NCBI RefSeq assembly: GCF_012933385.1
Contig: NZ_JABBPN010000020.1
Coordinates: 1 to 64,000 of the forward strand
From: Paenibacillus lemnae
GTDB lineage: Bacteria > Bacillota > Bacilli > Paenibacillales > Paenibacillaceae
Reading direction: 5' to 3'
DNA: 64,000 nt
Shown: positions 42,255 through 52,468 of the stretch, piece by piece
How the letters are laid out: each line of letters begins with the position of its first letter
Numbering within the stretch: the first letter of the stretch is position 1
Translations under genes and position numbers: made by a program
Notes under the pieces: generated by a model
What the model saw: the letters and a program-made list of their open reading frames with translations, nothing else
Told to the model about the DNA's origin: nothing
Databases searched by the model: none

Positions 42255-43187
42255 CTGAAATCTGAAAGAGCATCGGTTCAATGGCTGCTTGCCCGCCGAA
42301 GCTTGAAAAGGCATTGGCAGCTGTACCTGCTGATCATTCCGCCAGTCCTTTATTTTCTCATTTTCAAGTACATTCCTATGGCAAACACGATTCTTGCATT
42401 CAAGTCGTACAACGTAACACAGGGCATCTGGGGAAGTCAATGGGCAGGAACGAAGTATTTTGAAATGTTCTTTAACAATCCTGCATTCTTCACCTTAATC
42501 AAAAACACGCTGGTCATCTCCTTCTACCAGTTGGCTGTCGGATTTCCGATTCCGATTCTGTTAGCACTCGCACTCCATGAAGTCCGCAATGCCAGGTTCA
42601 AAAAAACCGTACAGCTCATTACCTATGCACCTTATTTCATCTCGACCGTCGTTATGGTGTCTATGATCATTCTTTTCCTGTCGCCCCGGCTTGGCCTGGT
42701 CAATACCGTGACTGAGGCTCTCGGGCTGGAGGCTGTCAACTATTTAGGCAAGCCAGGCTGGTTCCGCTCGATCTATGTATTCTCGGACGTTTGGCAGACC
42801 GCCGGCTATTCCGCTGTCATTTATCTGGCCGCTCTGGCCGGGGTCGATCCTTCTCTGTATGAAGCAGCCAAGGTAGACGGGGCTTCCCGGCTCCAAAAGA
42901 TCCGGAACGTAGACCTTCCGGGCATTATGCCTGCTGCGGTCATTATTCTCATACTCAGTGTCGGCAACATCATGGCGATCGGTTTCGAGAAAATGTATCT
43001 GCTGCAAAATCCGCTGAATCTGGCTACATCCGAGATCATTTCCACCTATGTGTACAAAATCGGGCTGCTGCAGTCCAATTACAGCTTTGCTACAGCGGTC
43101 GGCCTGTTCAATTCTGTCATCAATCTCATCCTGCTGCTGTTCGTGAACGCGATGGCCCGCCGGGTATCGGACACCAGTCTATGGTAA
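42255..43187 (+). CDS. Carbohydrate ABC importer permease (LplB type), likely CTG start
   Basis: A 310-residue permease with six helices. The EAA-type ATPase-docking loop is YEAAKVDGASRLQKIRNVDLPG. The first plausible conventional start (TTG, 42303) has no ribosome site and removes the basic N-terminus usual in LplB proteins. The only strong site, AAGGGGGGA at 42241-42249, is followed five bases later by an in-frame CTG, and the frame has a stop at 42240-42242. CTG at 42255 is therefore preferred. The gene is first in a three-gene importer operon and should form the channel with the next permease for an oligosaccharide or aldotetraose-like sugar. Confidence 0.8.
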   Translation: MKSERASVQWLLARRSLKRHWQLYLLIIPPVLYFLIFKYIPMANTILAFKSYNVTQGIWGSQWAGTKYFEMFFNNPAFFTLIKNTLVISFYQLAVGFPIPILLALALHEVRNARFKKTVQLITYAPYFISTVVMVSMIILFLSPRLGLVNTVTEALGLEAVNYLGKPGWFRSIYVFSDVWQTAGYSAVIYLAALAGVDPSLYEAAKVDGASRLQKIRNVDLPGIMPAAVIILILSVGNIMAIGFEKMYLLQNPLNLATSEIISTYVYKIGLLQSNYSFATAVGLFNSVINLILLLFVNAMARRVSDTSLW

Positions 43188-43219
43188 AAGCAGACCACAA
43201 CGTGGAGGTGCATAAACGT

Positions 43220-44116
43220 ATGCAGGTCGAACGAAGAACCATTCGCGAACCGCTTGGAGACAGGGTTTTTATGACGATTCTCTACATACTAATGACCCTG
43301 GTAACCCTGGCTGTCCTGTACCCGCTGATCTATATTGTCAGCTCTTCTTTCAGCAGCCCTTCTGCCGTCAGCTCCGGGCAGGTCTGGCTGTGGCCCGTAG
43401 ACCCGTCGATCGACGGCTATCGTACCGTATTCCGGAACGATCAAGTGCTCACCGGCTACATGAACTCGGCATTTTATGCCATTGTCGGCACAGCTATAAG
43501 CGTTACACTTACGGTCATGATTGCATATCCGCTCTCTAAAAAAACCTTCTACGGCCGCGGTCCCATCATGATGTTCATCACATTTACCATGCTGTTTACG
43601 GGCGGGCTGATTCCGACCTATATGGTTGTGAAGGCGCTTGGGCTGATTGACACCCGATGGGCGCTGCTGCTGCCGAATGCTATTTTTGTGTGGCAGGTGA
43701 TCATTGCCCGTACGTTCTTCCAGGCTTCCATTCCACAGGAGCTGAACGAGGCCGCAGAAATCGACGGCTGCAGCGACCTGAAGTTTATATCCAGTGTCAT
43801 TATCCCGCTCTCCAAGCCCATCCTTGCGGTACTCGCGCTTGTGTATGCGGTGGCCCAGTGGAACGCCTATTTCGATGCCCTGATCTATCTGAAGAGCCAG
43901 TCCCTGTTTCCGCTGCAGCTGATTCTTCGTAGCATACTGATTATGGGCAATGCCACAGGCACAATCGACGCGTCAGAGATGGCCAGGCGCACCGAACTGG
44001 TAAACTTGATGAAATATTCCCTGATCGTCGTTGCCAGTCTTCCCGTCATCGCCATCTATCCGTTTGTACAGCGGTATTTCGTACAGGGAATGCTGATCGG
44101 TTCAGTCAAGGGATGA
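43220..44116 (+). CDS. Carbohydrate ABC importer permease (YtcP type)
   Basis: A 298-residue permease with six helices and the docking loop LNEAAEIDGCSDLKFISSVIIPLSK. It is the partner of the LplB-type permease just upstream. ATG at 43220 has GTGGAGGTG nine bases ahead; an earlier ATG at 43181 would overlap the preceding gene by seven bases without a site. Its N-terminal helix region is intact, which makes it a useful control for the frameshifted paralogue near 55 kb. Confidence 0.92.
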   Translation: MQVERRTIREPLGDRVFMTILYILMTLVTLAVLYPLIYIVSSSFSSPSAVSSGQVWLWPVDPSIDGYRTVFRNDQVLTGYMNSAFYAIVGTAISVTLTVMIAYPLSKKTFYGRGPIMMFITFTMLFTGGLIPTYMVVKALGLIDTRWALLLPNAIFVWQVIIARTFFQASIPQELNEAAEIDGCSDLKFISSVIIPLSKPILAVLALVYAVAQWNAYFDALIYLKSQSLFPLQLILRSILIMGNATGTIDASEMARRTELVNLMKYSLIVVASLPVIAIYPFVQRYFVQGMLIGSVKG

Positions 44117-44159
44117 TCTACTTCTCATATACTAATTCACGACAAGGGAGCGATTTGTG

Positions 44160-45809
44160 ATGGTAAAGAAAAGCTTTCGAATGCTGACAGGGCTGCTGAT
44201 TATAGCTATGCTCGCAGCTGGATGCAGCAGTGGAAATAATGATGCCAAGCAGCCTACAGAGGGTACAGGCTCGAACGGAACCACAAAGATTAGTGTGTTC
44301 GCGCATCAGGGGACCGATCAGGATCTGTCCACCAACCAGTTTACCAAGGCCCTGGAAGACAAGTTCAATATCCAGCTGAACTGGACGACCGTTCCTTTTG
44401 ACGGCGCCGCCGAGAAGCGGCAGATTTCCTTGGCGAGCGGTGACTATCCCGATATGTATCTGCTTATTCCCTGGGTGGACCGGTTCTCGCAGACCGATCT
44501 GTTGAAGTTCGGGCAGCAGGGCGTTATTCTTCCGCTGAATGATCTGATCGACCAGCATGCACCGAACATTAAAAAAGCGCTGGACAGCAATGATTATTAC
44601 AAAGCGATGAATACCGCACCGGATGGAAACATTTACGGCTTGACCCAGTTGAACGAATGCTACCACTGTTCCTATCAGAACAAGCTGTGGCTGAATACGA
44701 CATGGTTGAAGAAGCTGGGACTTTCCGAGCCGACAACGACCGAAGAATTCAAAGAAGTCCTGAAAGCCTTCAAAACCCAGGATCCCAATGCCAACGGAAA
44801 AGCAGACGAGGTTCCGCTCAGCGGTTCCATCGAAACCTGGGGAACACACATCGTTCCTTTCCTGATGAACGGATTTATTTACAACGACGACAAAAGTTAT
44901 CTGATGCTGAACGATGGCAAAGTCGATCTTGCTGCCAATAAGCCGGAATGGAAGGAAGGACTATCTTATATCAAGTCATTGTATGACGAAGGCCTGATTG
45001 ATGAAGGAGCCTTCACCCAAAATGCAGAGGCGTTAAAAAAGATCGGTAACAATGCCGGCACTCAGCTGCTTGGCGCCGCCGCCGCAGGACACCCTGCCAT
45101 TTTTGTAGATACCGGTGCGGATGCTCCTCAGGGTAAAGATTTCAACCCTATCGCTCCACTAAGCGGCCCGCATGCTTCCAATGCTACGTTTAACTTCCCG
45201 GTAGATCCCGGAGCCACATTCGTGCTGACCAACAAAGCCAGTGAAGAAGTGAAAGTCGCAGCGATCCAAATGCTCGATTACATTTACACCGAGGAAGGCC
45301 AGCTGCTTGGCAACTATGGTGAAGAAAATGTGGATTGGCGGAGACCCAAAGATGGCGACGTCCCGATCAATGAAAATGCAGCGCCGGTCTTCGCGACCAT
45401 TCCAGGCAAACCGGGCGATCCGTCGCGCAACAGTGCCTGGGGCTCTCTCGCCCAGTACAATCACAACCGTGCCTTCCGCGATGGATGGATACAGGGAACC
45501 GAGATTTACACCGGTGAGGGGTATGAACGCCGGCTGCAGGAGGCGACGACGCTGTATGACGGCAAGGAACCGGAAGAGGTATTTCCGCTGTGGGCGATCT
45601 GGACTGACCCCGCTGCAGCAGACGAGATGGGCATGATGCAGACGAACATCAAGGACTATATTGATCAGAGCACACTGCAGTTCATTACAGGCGGCAAAAG
45701 CCTCGACAAGGACTGGGAGGATTATGTGGCCGGGCTGGAGGGACTGAATCTGCAGGGTTACCTTGATCAGCTGCAGAAAGCTTATGATGCCTCTTCGCTC
45801 AAAAAGTAA
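44160..45809 (+). CDS. Sugar-binding lipoprotein of the importer
   Basis: A 549-residue extracellular solute-binding protein. The signal peptide ends at the lipobox MLAAGC, followed by a low-complexity linker and a two-lobed type 1 binding fold, long as in the LipO group. It captures an oligosaccharide and hands it to the two upstream-encoded permeases. AAGGGAG is followed by GTG (44157) and ATG (44160); the ATG has the better spacing. No ATPase gene follows; a strong terminator ends the operon. The sugar cannot be named from sequence. Confidence 0.92.
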   Translation: MVKKSFRMLTGLLIIAMLAAGCSSGNNDAKQPTEGTGSNGTTKISVFAHQGTDQDLSTNQFTKALEDKFNIQLNWTTVPFDGAAEKRQISLASGDYPDMYLLIPWVDRFSQTDLLKFGQQGVILPLNDLIDQHAPNIKKALDSNDYYKAMNTAPDGNIYGLTQLNECYHCSYQNKLWLNTTWLKKLGLSEPTTTEEFKEVLKAFKTQDPNANGKADEVPLSGSIETWGTHIVPFLMNGFIYNDDKSYLMLNDGKVDLAANKPEWKEGLSYIKSLYDEGLIDEGAFTQNAEALKKIGNNAGTQLLGAAAAGHPAIFVDTGADAPQGKDFNPIAPLSGPHASNATFNFPVDPGATFVLTNKASEEVKVAAIQMLDYIYTEEGQLLGNYGEENVDWRRPKDGDVPINENAAPVFATIPGKPGDPSRNSAWGSLAQYNHNRAFRDGWIQGTEIYTGEGYERRLQEATTLYDGKEPEEVFPLWAIWTDPAAADEMGMMQTNIKDYIDQSTLQFITGGKSLDKDWEDYVAGLEGLNLQGYLDQLQKAYDASSLKK

Positions 45810-45847
45810 AAGGCTGCTCCAGCTTCAAGTGTGACCCGGAACATATG

Positions 45848-45904
45848 AAGAACCCCTCTATCTGCTGGCAGTGGAAGGACTGCCGGCAGATAGAGGGGTT
45901 CTTT
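45848..45904. terminator. Strong bidirectional terminator
   Basis: AAGAACCCCTCTATCTGC pairs with GCAGATAGAGGGGTTCTT, a stem of about 24 bp in all. It serves the convergent importer operon and 5'-nucleotidase gene. Confidence 0.9.
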
Positions 45905-45926
45905 ACTCATACCCGTGATTCTTTAA

Positions 45927-48203
45927 TTAAGACACCCGGTCTAAAATCCGGGACATGATAACAGCAGCCTGGGCACGGCTCGCCATCCCTTTCGGAGCGA
46001 GCTTCCCTTCTGCCACACCGCCAAGAATTCCGGCGCTGATCAGCTGGGCGAACGATACTTCAGCATAGGAAGTGATCTCGCCTCTATCGGCAAAACCTTT
46101 CAGCTCAACATCCTTGTCAATGGTGGACAGCACGTCTTTCCCCTGCAGAGCATTGGCTGCCATGATGGCCATTTCCTCACGGGTGATCTCACGGCCCGGT
46201 TCAAACCGGCCGTTCCCGCTGCCGTTCACCCATCCTGCGTTTGCTGCGATTGATACGGCCTCTGCGTACCAGCTGCCTGCTTCCACATCTTTAAACACGC
46301 TCGATGTCCCGCTGCCCGTCTCATTCAGCACACGCACCAGCATTGCCGCGAATTCGGCACGCGAAATGTTTCTTTCAGGCGCATACTGATCCTTGCTGAC
46401 TCCCTTAATGAACCCTTGGGAGAACAGTTTCTGGATCGCCGGTTGTGCCCACACGACCCCGTCCAGGTCCGTGAATACGGCCTCAGGCTGAGGCTGCGGG
46501 TTCGGGCCCGGATTCGGCTGCTCCGGTGCTGCAGGGTTGTTCGTAATCCGCCCTTCAATACCCGCCTTGATCTCGCCGCCCTTGAATGTATTCACGATGT
46601 AGTCATAGAATACATCCAGATCAATCGGTCCGGGCACCGATTCTTTGGCTTCTGTCAGCACTTTATAGTTATCGCCGCCGGCAGCCATGAAGTTATTGAC
46701 CACCGCTGTATATTCCTGCTTCGGAGAGATCGGTGTACCGTCCGCCTTGGCCAGGCTAATAATTCGCTGTTCGATCGGCAGGGACAGGTTTGCCGTATAT
46801 TTCATTCCTGAAATCTGCAGGGTTTTGGTATCCGCCGTGCCATCCGCCTTCACGCCCCACTGCTGCTTCAGCAGGGTCCTGATCTGCTCGCCCGTCAGGG
46901 TCAGCTTCACCAGCGTATTGCCGAACGGCTGGATCTTGGCAATATCTCCAAACGTTACGTCCCCTTTCGGAAGATCTGCACGGATACCGCCGGGATTCAT
47001 GAAAGCAAAATCTGCCGGGCCCTCACCGTCTTCAAAATCAGCACTGCGCATGGCGTCAGCGATCAGGTTGCCCAGTGCGGATTCTTGATTATACGCATCC
47101 GTCCGGGTGATGCTGCCGTCCGTCGTTCCGATCGGCTGTGTCAGTTCCGGGTGTTTCTCCAGATATTTGTTCACCAATGCCACGGTGTCTGCATCCGGGG
47201 TAACCCCTTCATGGAACGTGGTGGTGACGACAGCCGACTTGCTCTTGACATCATGGGTTACAGGATCAATAACCAGCTTGATGTCTTCAAAAGCCGTTCC
47301 GTAGGAGTAAGCCTGAACGACCAGCTTGCCGTTCACTTCTCCATTCGCGTAGCCGTGATTGTCGCCGGCAACAATCACGTCAATCGGGGAATTCGCCGGA
47401 AGCGCTCTGGCCAGATCTGCTGCCTCGCCTGTCGTTTCCCCTTCCCGGGTAGTGGCCGGGTCATGGGCAAGCACAATGATACTCTCCACGCCCTGCTGCT
47501 GAAGCTCTTTCGCATAGCCTTCCACCGCTTGCACTTCCTCCTCCGCGGTCAGGAATCGTACGCCCGCGGTTCCGGCAGGTGAAACCTTACTTGGGGTGGA
47601 CTTGGTGACCAGACCGATAAATCCGATCTTGATACCGCCAACTTCTTTAATGGTATAAGGATCAATGATGGGCTTGCCTGTCTTTTCGTCCACGACGTTG
47701 GCATTGACATAATTAAAATCGACACCGTCATGAGTCACTTTCTCATTCTTCGGATCAACGCCGCCTTTCAACTGGGCCATCAGCGCTTCAACACCCTGAT
47801 CAAACTCGTGGTTGCCCAGCGAGCCTACATCAAAGCCCATCATATTCATCCATTCCAGTGTAGGCTTATCCCGTTCGAGAGAGGAGATCGGTGCCGATGC
47901 GCCCACAGCGTCTCCGTTATGAAAGAGCAGGCTGTGCTTGTATTTGGCACGCGCCTCTTTCAGATATGCTGCCAGAATGGCTGCCGTGCCGGCTGGCTTG
48001 TCGCTGACCGTCGATATAGTATCCAGCTGGCCGTGAAGGTCGTTGATGCCCAGCAGATGAACCTCAATATCCTCTGCCGAATTCGCCGCTGCGGGTGCCG
48101 CTGCTGCCGTTCCACCCAAAGCTCCTCCTAGCACCTGCACAGAGAGTAAAGCTGATGTCAGCAAGGAAGCCACCGGCTTTTTCCAATCCAATTTCCATCC
48201 CAT
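45927..48203 (-). CDS. SLH-anchored 5'-nucleotidase/cyclic phosphodiesterase
   Basis: A 758-residue cell-surface enzyme that releases nucleosides and phosphate from nucleotides. A signal peptide (about residues 1-36) precedes a metallophosphatase domain with GINDLHGQLD, HNGDAVG, GNHEFDQG and AGDNHGY (two-metal site residues). Then comes a 5'-nucleotidase C-terminal domain (about 330-530) with NPGGIRADL, a Pro-rich linker, and three SLH repeats (about 575-758) that bind secondary wall polymer. AGGAGGT lies 12 bases before the ATG. Its products could feed the NupNOPQ importer in this window. Confidence 0.93.
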   Translation of the reverse strand: MGWKLDWKKPVASLLTSALLSVQVLGGALGGTAAAAPAAANSAEDIEVHLLGINDLHGQLDTISTVSDKPAGTAAILAAYLKEARAKYKHSLLFHNGDAVGASAPISSLERDKPTLEWMNMMGFDVGSLGNHEFDQGVEALMAQLKGGVDPKNEKVTHDGVDFNYVNANVVDEKTGKPIIDPYTIKEVGGIKIGFIGLVTKSTPSKVSPAGTAGVRFLTAEEEVQAVEGYAKELQQQGVESIIVLAHDPATTREGETTGEAADLARALPANSPIDVIVAGDNHGYANGEVNGKLVVQAYSYGTAFEDIKLVIDPVTHDVKSKSAVVTTTFHEGVTPDADTVALVNKYLEKHPELTQPIGTTDGSITRTDAYNQESALGNLIADAMRSADFEDGEGPADFAFMNPGGIRADLPKGDVTFGDIAKIQPFGNTLVKLTLTGEQIRTLLKQQWGVKADGTADTKTLQISGMKYTANLSLPIEQRIISLAKADGTPISPKQEYTAVVNNFMAAGGDNYKVLTEAKESVPGPIDLDVFYDYIVNTFKGGEIKAGIEGRITNNPAAPEQPNPGPNPQPQPEAVFTDLDGVVWAQPAIQKLFSQGFIKGVSKDQYAPERNISRAEFAAMLVRVLNETGSGTSSVFKDVEAGSWYAEAVSIAANAGWVNGSGNGRFEPGREITREEMAIMAANALQGKDVLSTIDKDVELKGFADRGEITSYAEVSFAQLISAGILGGVAEGKLAPKGMASRAQAAVIMSRILDRVS

Positions 48204-48446
48204 AAATGAGTAGATACCTCCTGAGCATTGGTCATTTCGCTGAGAGTATAGCACAGCTCACGGCACGAAAATCTTTCGTTTTATCAACACAATGCTAGAT
48301 TTGTGTAAAATACTAACTTATGGTCGTATGAAGGAACAAGCTTCTTTCCGACTATAGTTCATGGGCAGCAAGGTTCATTCTTTCCTGGTTAAAGTCGGCA
48401 GATAACAGCAATACTACCCAAAACAGGAAAGGATGGAGACACTGCT

Positions 48447-49136
48447 GTGGAGATGATGAAGGACTACGGACTTATATTGGGCAGGATCGTCACAATTTTC
48501 CCTTTGATGCTCATCATTACCTTGTTTATGGGAAGACGTTCGATCGGAGAGCTGCCTGTTTTTGACTATCTGATCATATTGGCGCTCGGAGCCGTTGTAG
48601 GTGCTGACATTGCAGACCCCCAGATTCATCATCTTCCCACGGCTTTTGCCATTATCATGATCGGAATCTTCCAGAAAATATTCTCTTATGCCGTGATTCG
48701 TTTCCGCAAGTTCGGCAAACGGGTAACCTTTGAACCGATCATTGTCATCCATAATGGAAAGCTGATCTACCGCAATATTAAAAAAGCCAGATACACCATC
48801 GAAAATATCCTGCAGATGCTGCGTCAAAGTCAGGTATTCAACCTGTCCATCGTCGATTTAGCCGTGATCGAACCAAACGGTGAGCTGAGCATTTTGGAGA
48901 AATCAAACGCAGCCAGCTCCTCCTCCGTTGTATATCCCGTCATTCGGGAGGGCCAGATACAAAGCCATGTCCTGCCCTTCTTCCACCTGAAAGAGCAGTG
49001 GATCCACGACCAGCTGCGGCATAAAGATGTAAAGCTGAACGAAATTTTTCTCGCCACGTTGGATGATCAGCTTCATCTGCACATCACCCGCTATACCGAG
49101 CAGGGACATGGTCATCTGCCGCCGCTCTATCAGTAA
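48447..49136 (+). CDS. DUF421 membrane protein (YetF/YdfS type)
   Basis: A 229-residue protein with three N-terminal helices (about residues 5-85) and a cytoplasmic DUF421 domain carrying FEPIIVIHNGKLIYRNIKKARYT. Members are common in spore-forming bacilli, and some are linked to spore germination or stress. The start is GTG at 48447 with GGAG upstream; an ATG two codons on is also possible. It is monocistronic and convergent with the yesN-type gene, whose 3' end it overlaps by seven bases. Confidence 0.85.
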   Translation: MEMMKDYGLILGRIVTIFPLMLIITLFMGRRSIGELPVFDYLIILALGAVVGADIADPQIHHLPTAFAIIMIGIFQKIFSYAVIRFRKFGKRVTFEPIIVIHNGKLIYRNIKKARYTIENILQMLRQSQVFNLSIVDLAVIEPNGELSILEKSNAASSSSVVYPVIREGQIQSHVLPFFHLKEQWIHDQLRHKDVKLNEIFLATLDDQLHLHITRYTEQGHGHLPPLYQ

Positions 49137-50764
49137 GCATCATGAGAACAAGCTGCAATCTTTTCCCGATAATCCTGTGGTGTCATGCCAAACTGTTCTT
49201 TGAACACCTTAATAAAATATTGAGAATTGGCATACCCAAGCTGCTCGGATATCTCATACACTTTCGCATCCGAATCTTTCAACTGGATCAGAGCCTGCTC
49301 CATTTTAACTTGATAAATATATTCGCTGATGCTGACCCCGATCACTTGCTTGAACAGCTTGGATACATAGGATGGATGAAGAGAAACATGATCTGCAGCA
49401 GACTGAAGACTGGTATTGGCATAGCTGTGATCTATAAAATTGCGGATTTCCTCGACCACTTTCTGCTGGTTCGACCGCGTATCGGTTTCAAGCTTGTCTC
49501 TTAACATGTCAGCGAGCTCTTCTCCCCACCCGATTAGCTGGTCCAGCGAGCGGAATGAGGATTTCTGCATCCGTTCATATCCAACTAAATCAGACAAAAG
49601 CTTTTGATTCTTATGAGCAATATAATGAAAGGAAGCCAGGAACAAACTTCGAATCTCCTCGAAATATTCTGCATTGTAACCGGATAAGCTGTCGCATTCC
49701 TCCTGAATACGATGAAGCCGTTCCTTGTAGGCGTGCCATTGCCCAGTCTCCAGCAGATGAATAAGCGAAGGCGACTCATACAATATTCTCAAGGGCTGCA
49801 CAGAGGTTTTGTGAGGCTTGCCGGCAACAGATAAAAAATAACCTTGGCGATTGCCCACCTGCTGCCTTAGAGCGTACACTGCATCTTCATACATGACCCG
49901 AACTTCCTGAGGAAATACGCCCGGATACGATAAAACGACAGAAATGCCTCCCTTTAAATATTCATTGACATTATAATGCAGCTGCTCGGCCTTTTGGTTC
50001 AGCCTCTTCATCACGCTGTCCTTATCCAGGACCTCCTCTTCCTCCTTATGTTTGAGAACAAACACTAAATATTCATAAGGATCACGGCACTGCCAGATTT
50101 CAAAGCTATCCCTGAATATCTCTTCTGCAATATTAATGACAGCGTATTCAAACAGCGTCTGGCTATCTGATCCATAACTCGTAAAACGTTCTTCCAAACG
50201 AACCAGAATCAAATAAATGCCTTCCTGCTCACGAATCGAAATCTGATAGCTCGACAGTTTTTCCATCAATTCACCAGCAGCATACTTTTTTCCCTGGATT
50301 AACTCACATAGCAGCTTGTCCTTCAACAGGGGCAGATGCTCACGGAAGGCAAGCTTGGCACGATCTAATGATGCAGACAAGCTCAGCTCTTCCTGGATTT
50401 TCAGTATCGTGGATTGTAGTGCGGACCGCAGCTTACTCTGGTCCAGAGGTTTAAGCAGGTACTCCAGCACTCCATTTTTAAGTGCTTCTACCGCATATTC
50501 AAAGTCAGAGTAACCCGTAAGTAAGATGAACTTCGTTTTGGGATAATTTTCTTTTGTGAAATTAACCAGTTCCAGTCCACTCATGCCCGGCATCGCAATA
50601 TCTGTAATCAGGATATCCACAGGAACCTTTTGAAGGATCTGCATGGCCTGATATCCGGAATAAGCTTTATGAACGGTACCGATTCCAAACTCCGTCCACG
50701 GAAAAGCCACTTGAAGATCGTCCACAACATAATGTTCATCATCAACCAGCAGGATTTGCAGCAT
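49130..50764 (-). CDS. YesN-type response regulator with AraC DNA-binding domain
   Basis: A 544-residue cytoplasmic regulator. The N-terminal receiver has VDDE and LITDIAMPG, whose Asp is the phosphorylation site. A long middle region and two C-terminal AraC helix-turn-helix motifs (YVSKLFKQVIG and NSQYFIKVFKEQFGMTPQDYR) follow. AAGGAG lies nine bases before the ATG at 50764, which overlaps the kinase gene end by 23 bases. Phosphorylation by the adjacent YesM-type kinase should activate the importer genes at 52-56 kb. Confidence 0.92.
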   Translation of the reverse strand: MLQILLVDDEHYVVDDLQVAFPWTEFGIGTVHKAYSGYQAMQILQKVPVDILITDIAMPGMSGLELVNFTKENYPKTKFILLTGYSDFEYAVEALKNGVLEYLLKPLDQSKLRSALQSTILKIQEELSLSASLDRAKLAFREHLPLLKDKLLCELIQGKKYAAGELMEKLSSYQISIREQEGIYLILVRLEERFTSYGSDSQTLFEYAVINIAEEIFRDSFEIWQCRDPYEYLVFVLKHKEEEEVLDKDSVMKRLNQKAEQLHYNVNEYLKGGISVVLSYPGVFPQEVRVMYEDAVYALRQQVGNRQGYFLSVAGKPHKTSVQPLRILYESPSLIHLLETGQWHAYKERLHRIQEECDSLSGYNAEYFEEIRSLFLASFHYIAHKNQKLLSDLVGYERMQKSSFRSLDQLIGWGEELADMLRDKLETDTRSNQQKVVEEIRNFIDHSYANTSLQSAADHVSLHPSYVSKLFKQVIGVSISEYIYQVKMEQALIQLKDSDAKVYEISEQLGYANSQYFIKVFKEQFGMTPQDYREKIAACSHDAY

Positions 50765-52451
50765 GTACCATCTCTCCTTTCTCAATATGAATCCGGTAGC
50801 AGGTTCCTTTTGACGGTACGGATTCAATAAGGAGTCCTGAATTATTCCCATAGTACAGGCGAAGCCGCTGATGTACGTTACGGACCCCGGTTCCGTTCAT
50901 TCCCTCTTTGGGCACAACATCGTCCATATGCCTCTGAACTTCCAGCTGCTTTTCTTCTGACATCCCCACACCGTTATCTGCAATCATAATTTGAAAGCCA
51001 GTCTGGGTATGTTCAGCTCTTATAGAGACGATACCCGGCTGAATGCCAGGCTCAATGCCATGTTTCACACAGTTCTCAACAAGAGGCTGCAGAATCATCC
51101 TCGGCACCTGCTGACTATAGAGGCTCTTCGGAATATCGATTTCAAAAGCGATCTCCCGCTTGCGCAGCTGCACGATCGACAGAAAGTGCTCTACAAATGT
51201 CACTTCGTCCAGCAGCGTAGAATCAATCAGCTCAATCTTGTGAATGTACCGGCAGTATGAGCCCAGATGAAGCGTCATGGCGGTGACCGAACGATAATCC
51301 ATCACGCTGGCCTTGCTTTGTATATAATTCAGACAGTTGAATAAAAAGTGCGGATTGATCTGTGCCTGATACTGCTTCAGTTTGGCCTCCTTCACCTCGA
51401 TTTCCGACACCAGTACCTGCTCGATCAGCCTCTGGGTATTCTCGGCCATCTGGTTAAATGAGTTGCCGAGCATCAGGAACTCATTAGAGTCCAGGCTGAC
51501 GACACGGCTGGACAAGTCACCCCGGTCAAAGCGGTTGATGGCTTTCCGCAGTGCATGAATGGGCTTCTGAACCTGTTTTCGCAGCAGCAGCGTATAAAAG
51601 GACAAACCGACCAATACAATCAATACTGCATAGATGAAATATTGATTGTTGCGGAAGATCAGCCGGGTGTACTGGCTCTTTGGGTGATAATCGAGAAAAT
51701 AAAGATCCATCATTTCCGATTTCATATAATTGACTAGATAATCCGTTCCTTGATCTGTAAGTTCAAAGGAGCCGCTCTCACCGGTGATTCTAGCTGCAAT
51801 CTCCTGGTATGAATGTTGATCCAGATGAGGTTCTTTATCGATAAAGGTTTGTCCCTCAGCATCGTAAAGTAATGGAATGCCGGAGTTGTACTGCCGCAGC
51901 ATTTTTTTCAAGTTTTCCACAGAAATTCGAACTTCGATCAGCAGTGCACTGAGATGGCTGGGCATAATGTAAGAATAATATCCGCTTCCATCGTCTTCCA
52001 TATGAATCGTCCACTCATTGTACTTGGAGTCTGGAAGCTTAAATGTGCTGAACGAAAAGGAATTCGCAGAAGAGACCATTTGTTTTTCCTCAAGATAGTA
52101 TAGAATCACCGTGTTGTTCCATGATGTAGAGGCTGTGTTTAAAGACAGCTTGTCCATAATCGAGAGCTTCATTTTATAACGCGAATATTTATCTCCCGAC
52201 TTTAAGATGAACGGATATTCACGGACCGATGAATCTTGGGAAATGGTCATGGTGTTCATAAGCACCTGTTCAAATTGAGTGGACAGCTGGGAGGTCATAA
52301 AACGCACATCATTCATTTTATTTTTATTAATTTCGGACTGAATCGCCTTGGTGTTCAAATGATAAATGAACCAGAAAGCGATAACAAAAACCGCCACAAT
52401 AAGAAGGAGAAAGAACAGAAGTTTCTGAAAAATGGACAGTTTTGTAATCAT
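50742..52451 (-). CDS. YesM-type sensor histidine kinase
   Basis: A 569-residue membrane kinase. Two helices (about residues 10-30 and 280-300) flank an extracellular Cache-like sensor. A HAMP domain (about 300-350) leads to the LytS/YesM-type His-kinase box QINPHFLFNCLNYIQ, where His is phosphorylated, and to an HATPase domain with QPLVENCVKHG, DNGVGM and GTGVRNV. It is the sensor for the YesN-type regulator, and both follow a sugar-binding lipoprotein and permeases in one apparent operon. Confidence 0.93.
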   Translation of the reverse strand: MITKLSIFQKLLFFLLLIVAVFVIAFWFIYHLNTKAIQSEINKNKMNDVRFMTSQLSTQFEQVLMNTMTISQDSSVREYPFILKSGDKYSRYKMKLSIMDKLSLNTASTSWNNTVILYYLEEKQMVSSANSFSFSTFKLPDSKYNEWTIHMEDDGSGYYSYIMPSHLSALLIEVRISVENLKKMLRQYNSGIPLLYDAEGQTFIDKEPHLDQHSYQEIAARITGESGSFELTDQGTDYLVNYMKSEMMDLYFLDYHPKSQYTRLIFRNNQYFIYAVLIVLVGLSFYTLLLRKQVQKPIHALRKAINRFDRGDLSSRVVSLDSNEFLMLGNSFNQMAENTQRLIEQVLVSEIEVKEAKLKQYQAQINPHFLFNCLNYIQSKASVMDYRSVTAMTLHLGSYCRYIHKIELIDSTLLDEVTFVEHFLSIVQLRKREIAFEIDIPKSLYSQQVPRMILQPLVENCVKHGIEPGIQPGIVSIRAEHTQTGFQIMIADNGVGMSEEKQLEVQRHMDDVVPKEGMNGTGVRNVHQRLRLYYGNNSGLLIESVPSKGTCYRIHIEKGEMVHAANPAG

Positions 52452-52468
52452 GATTATTCCTCCTGGCT

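Noticed and set aside
41947-42258. A plus-strand open frame across the gap before the LplB-type permease
   Set aside because: It runs through a terminator and the cre site, has no ribosome site, and shows no protein-like composition.
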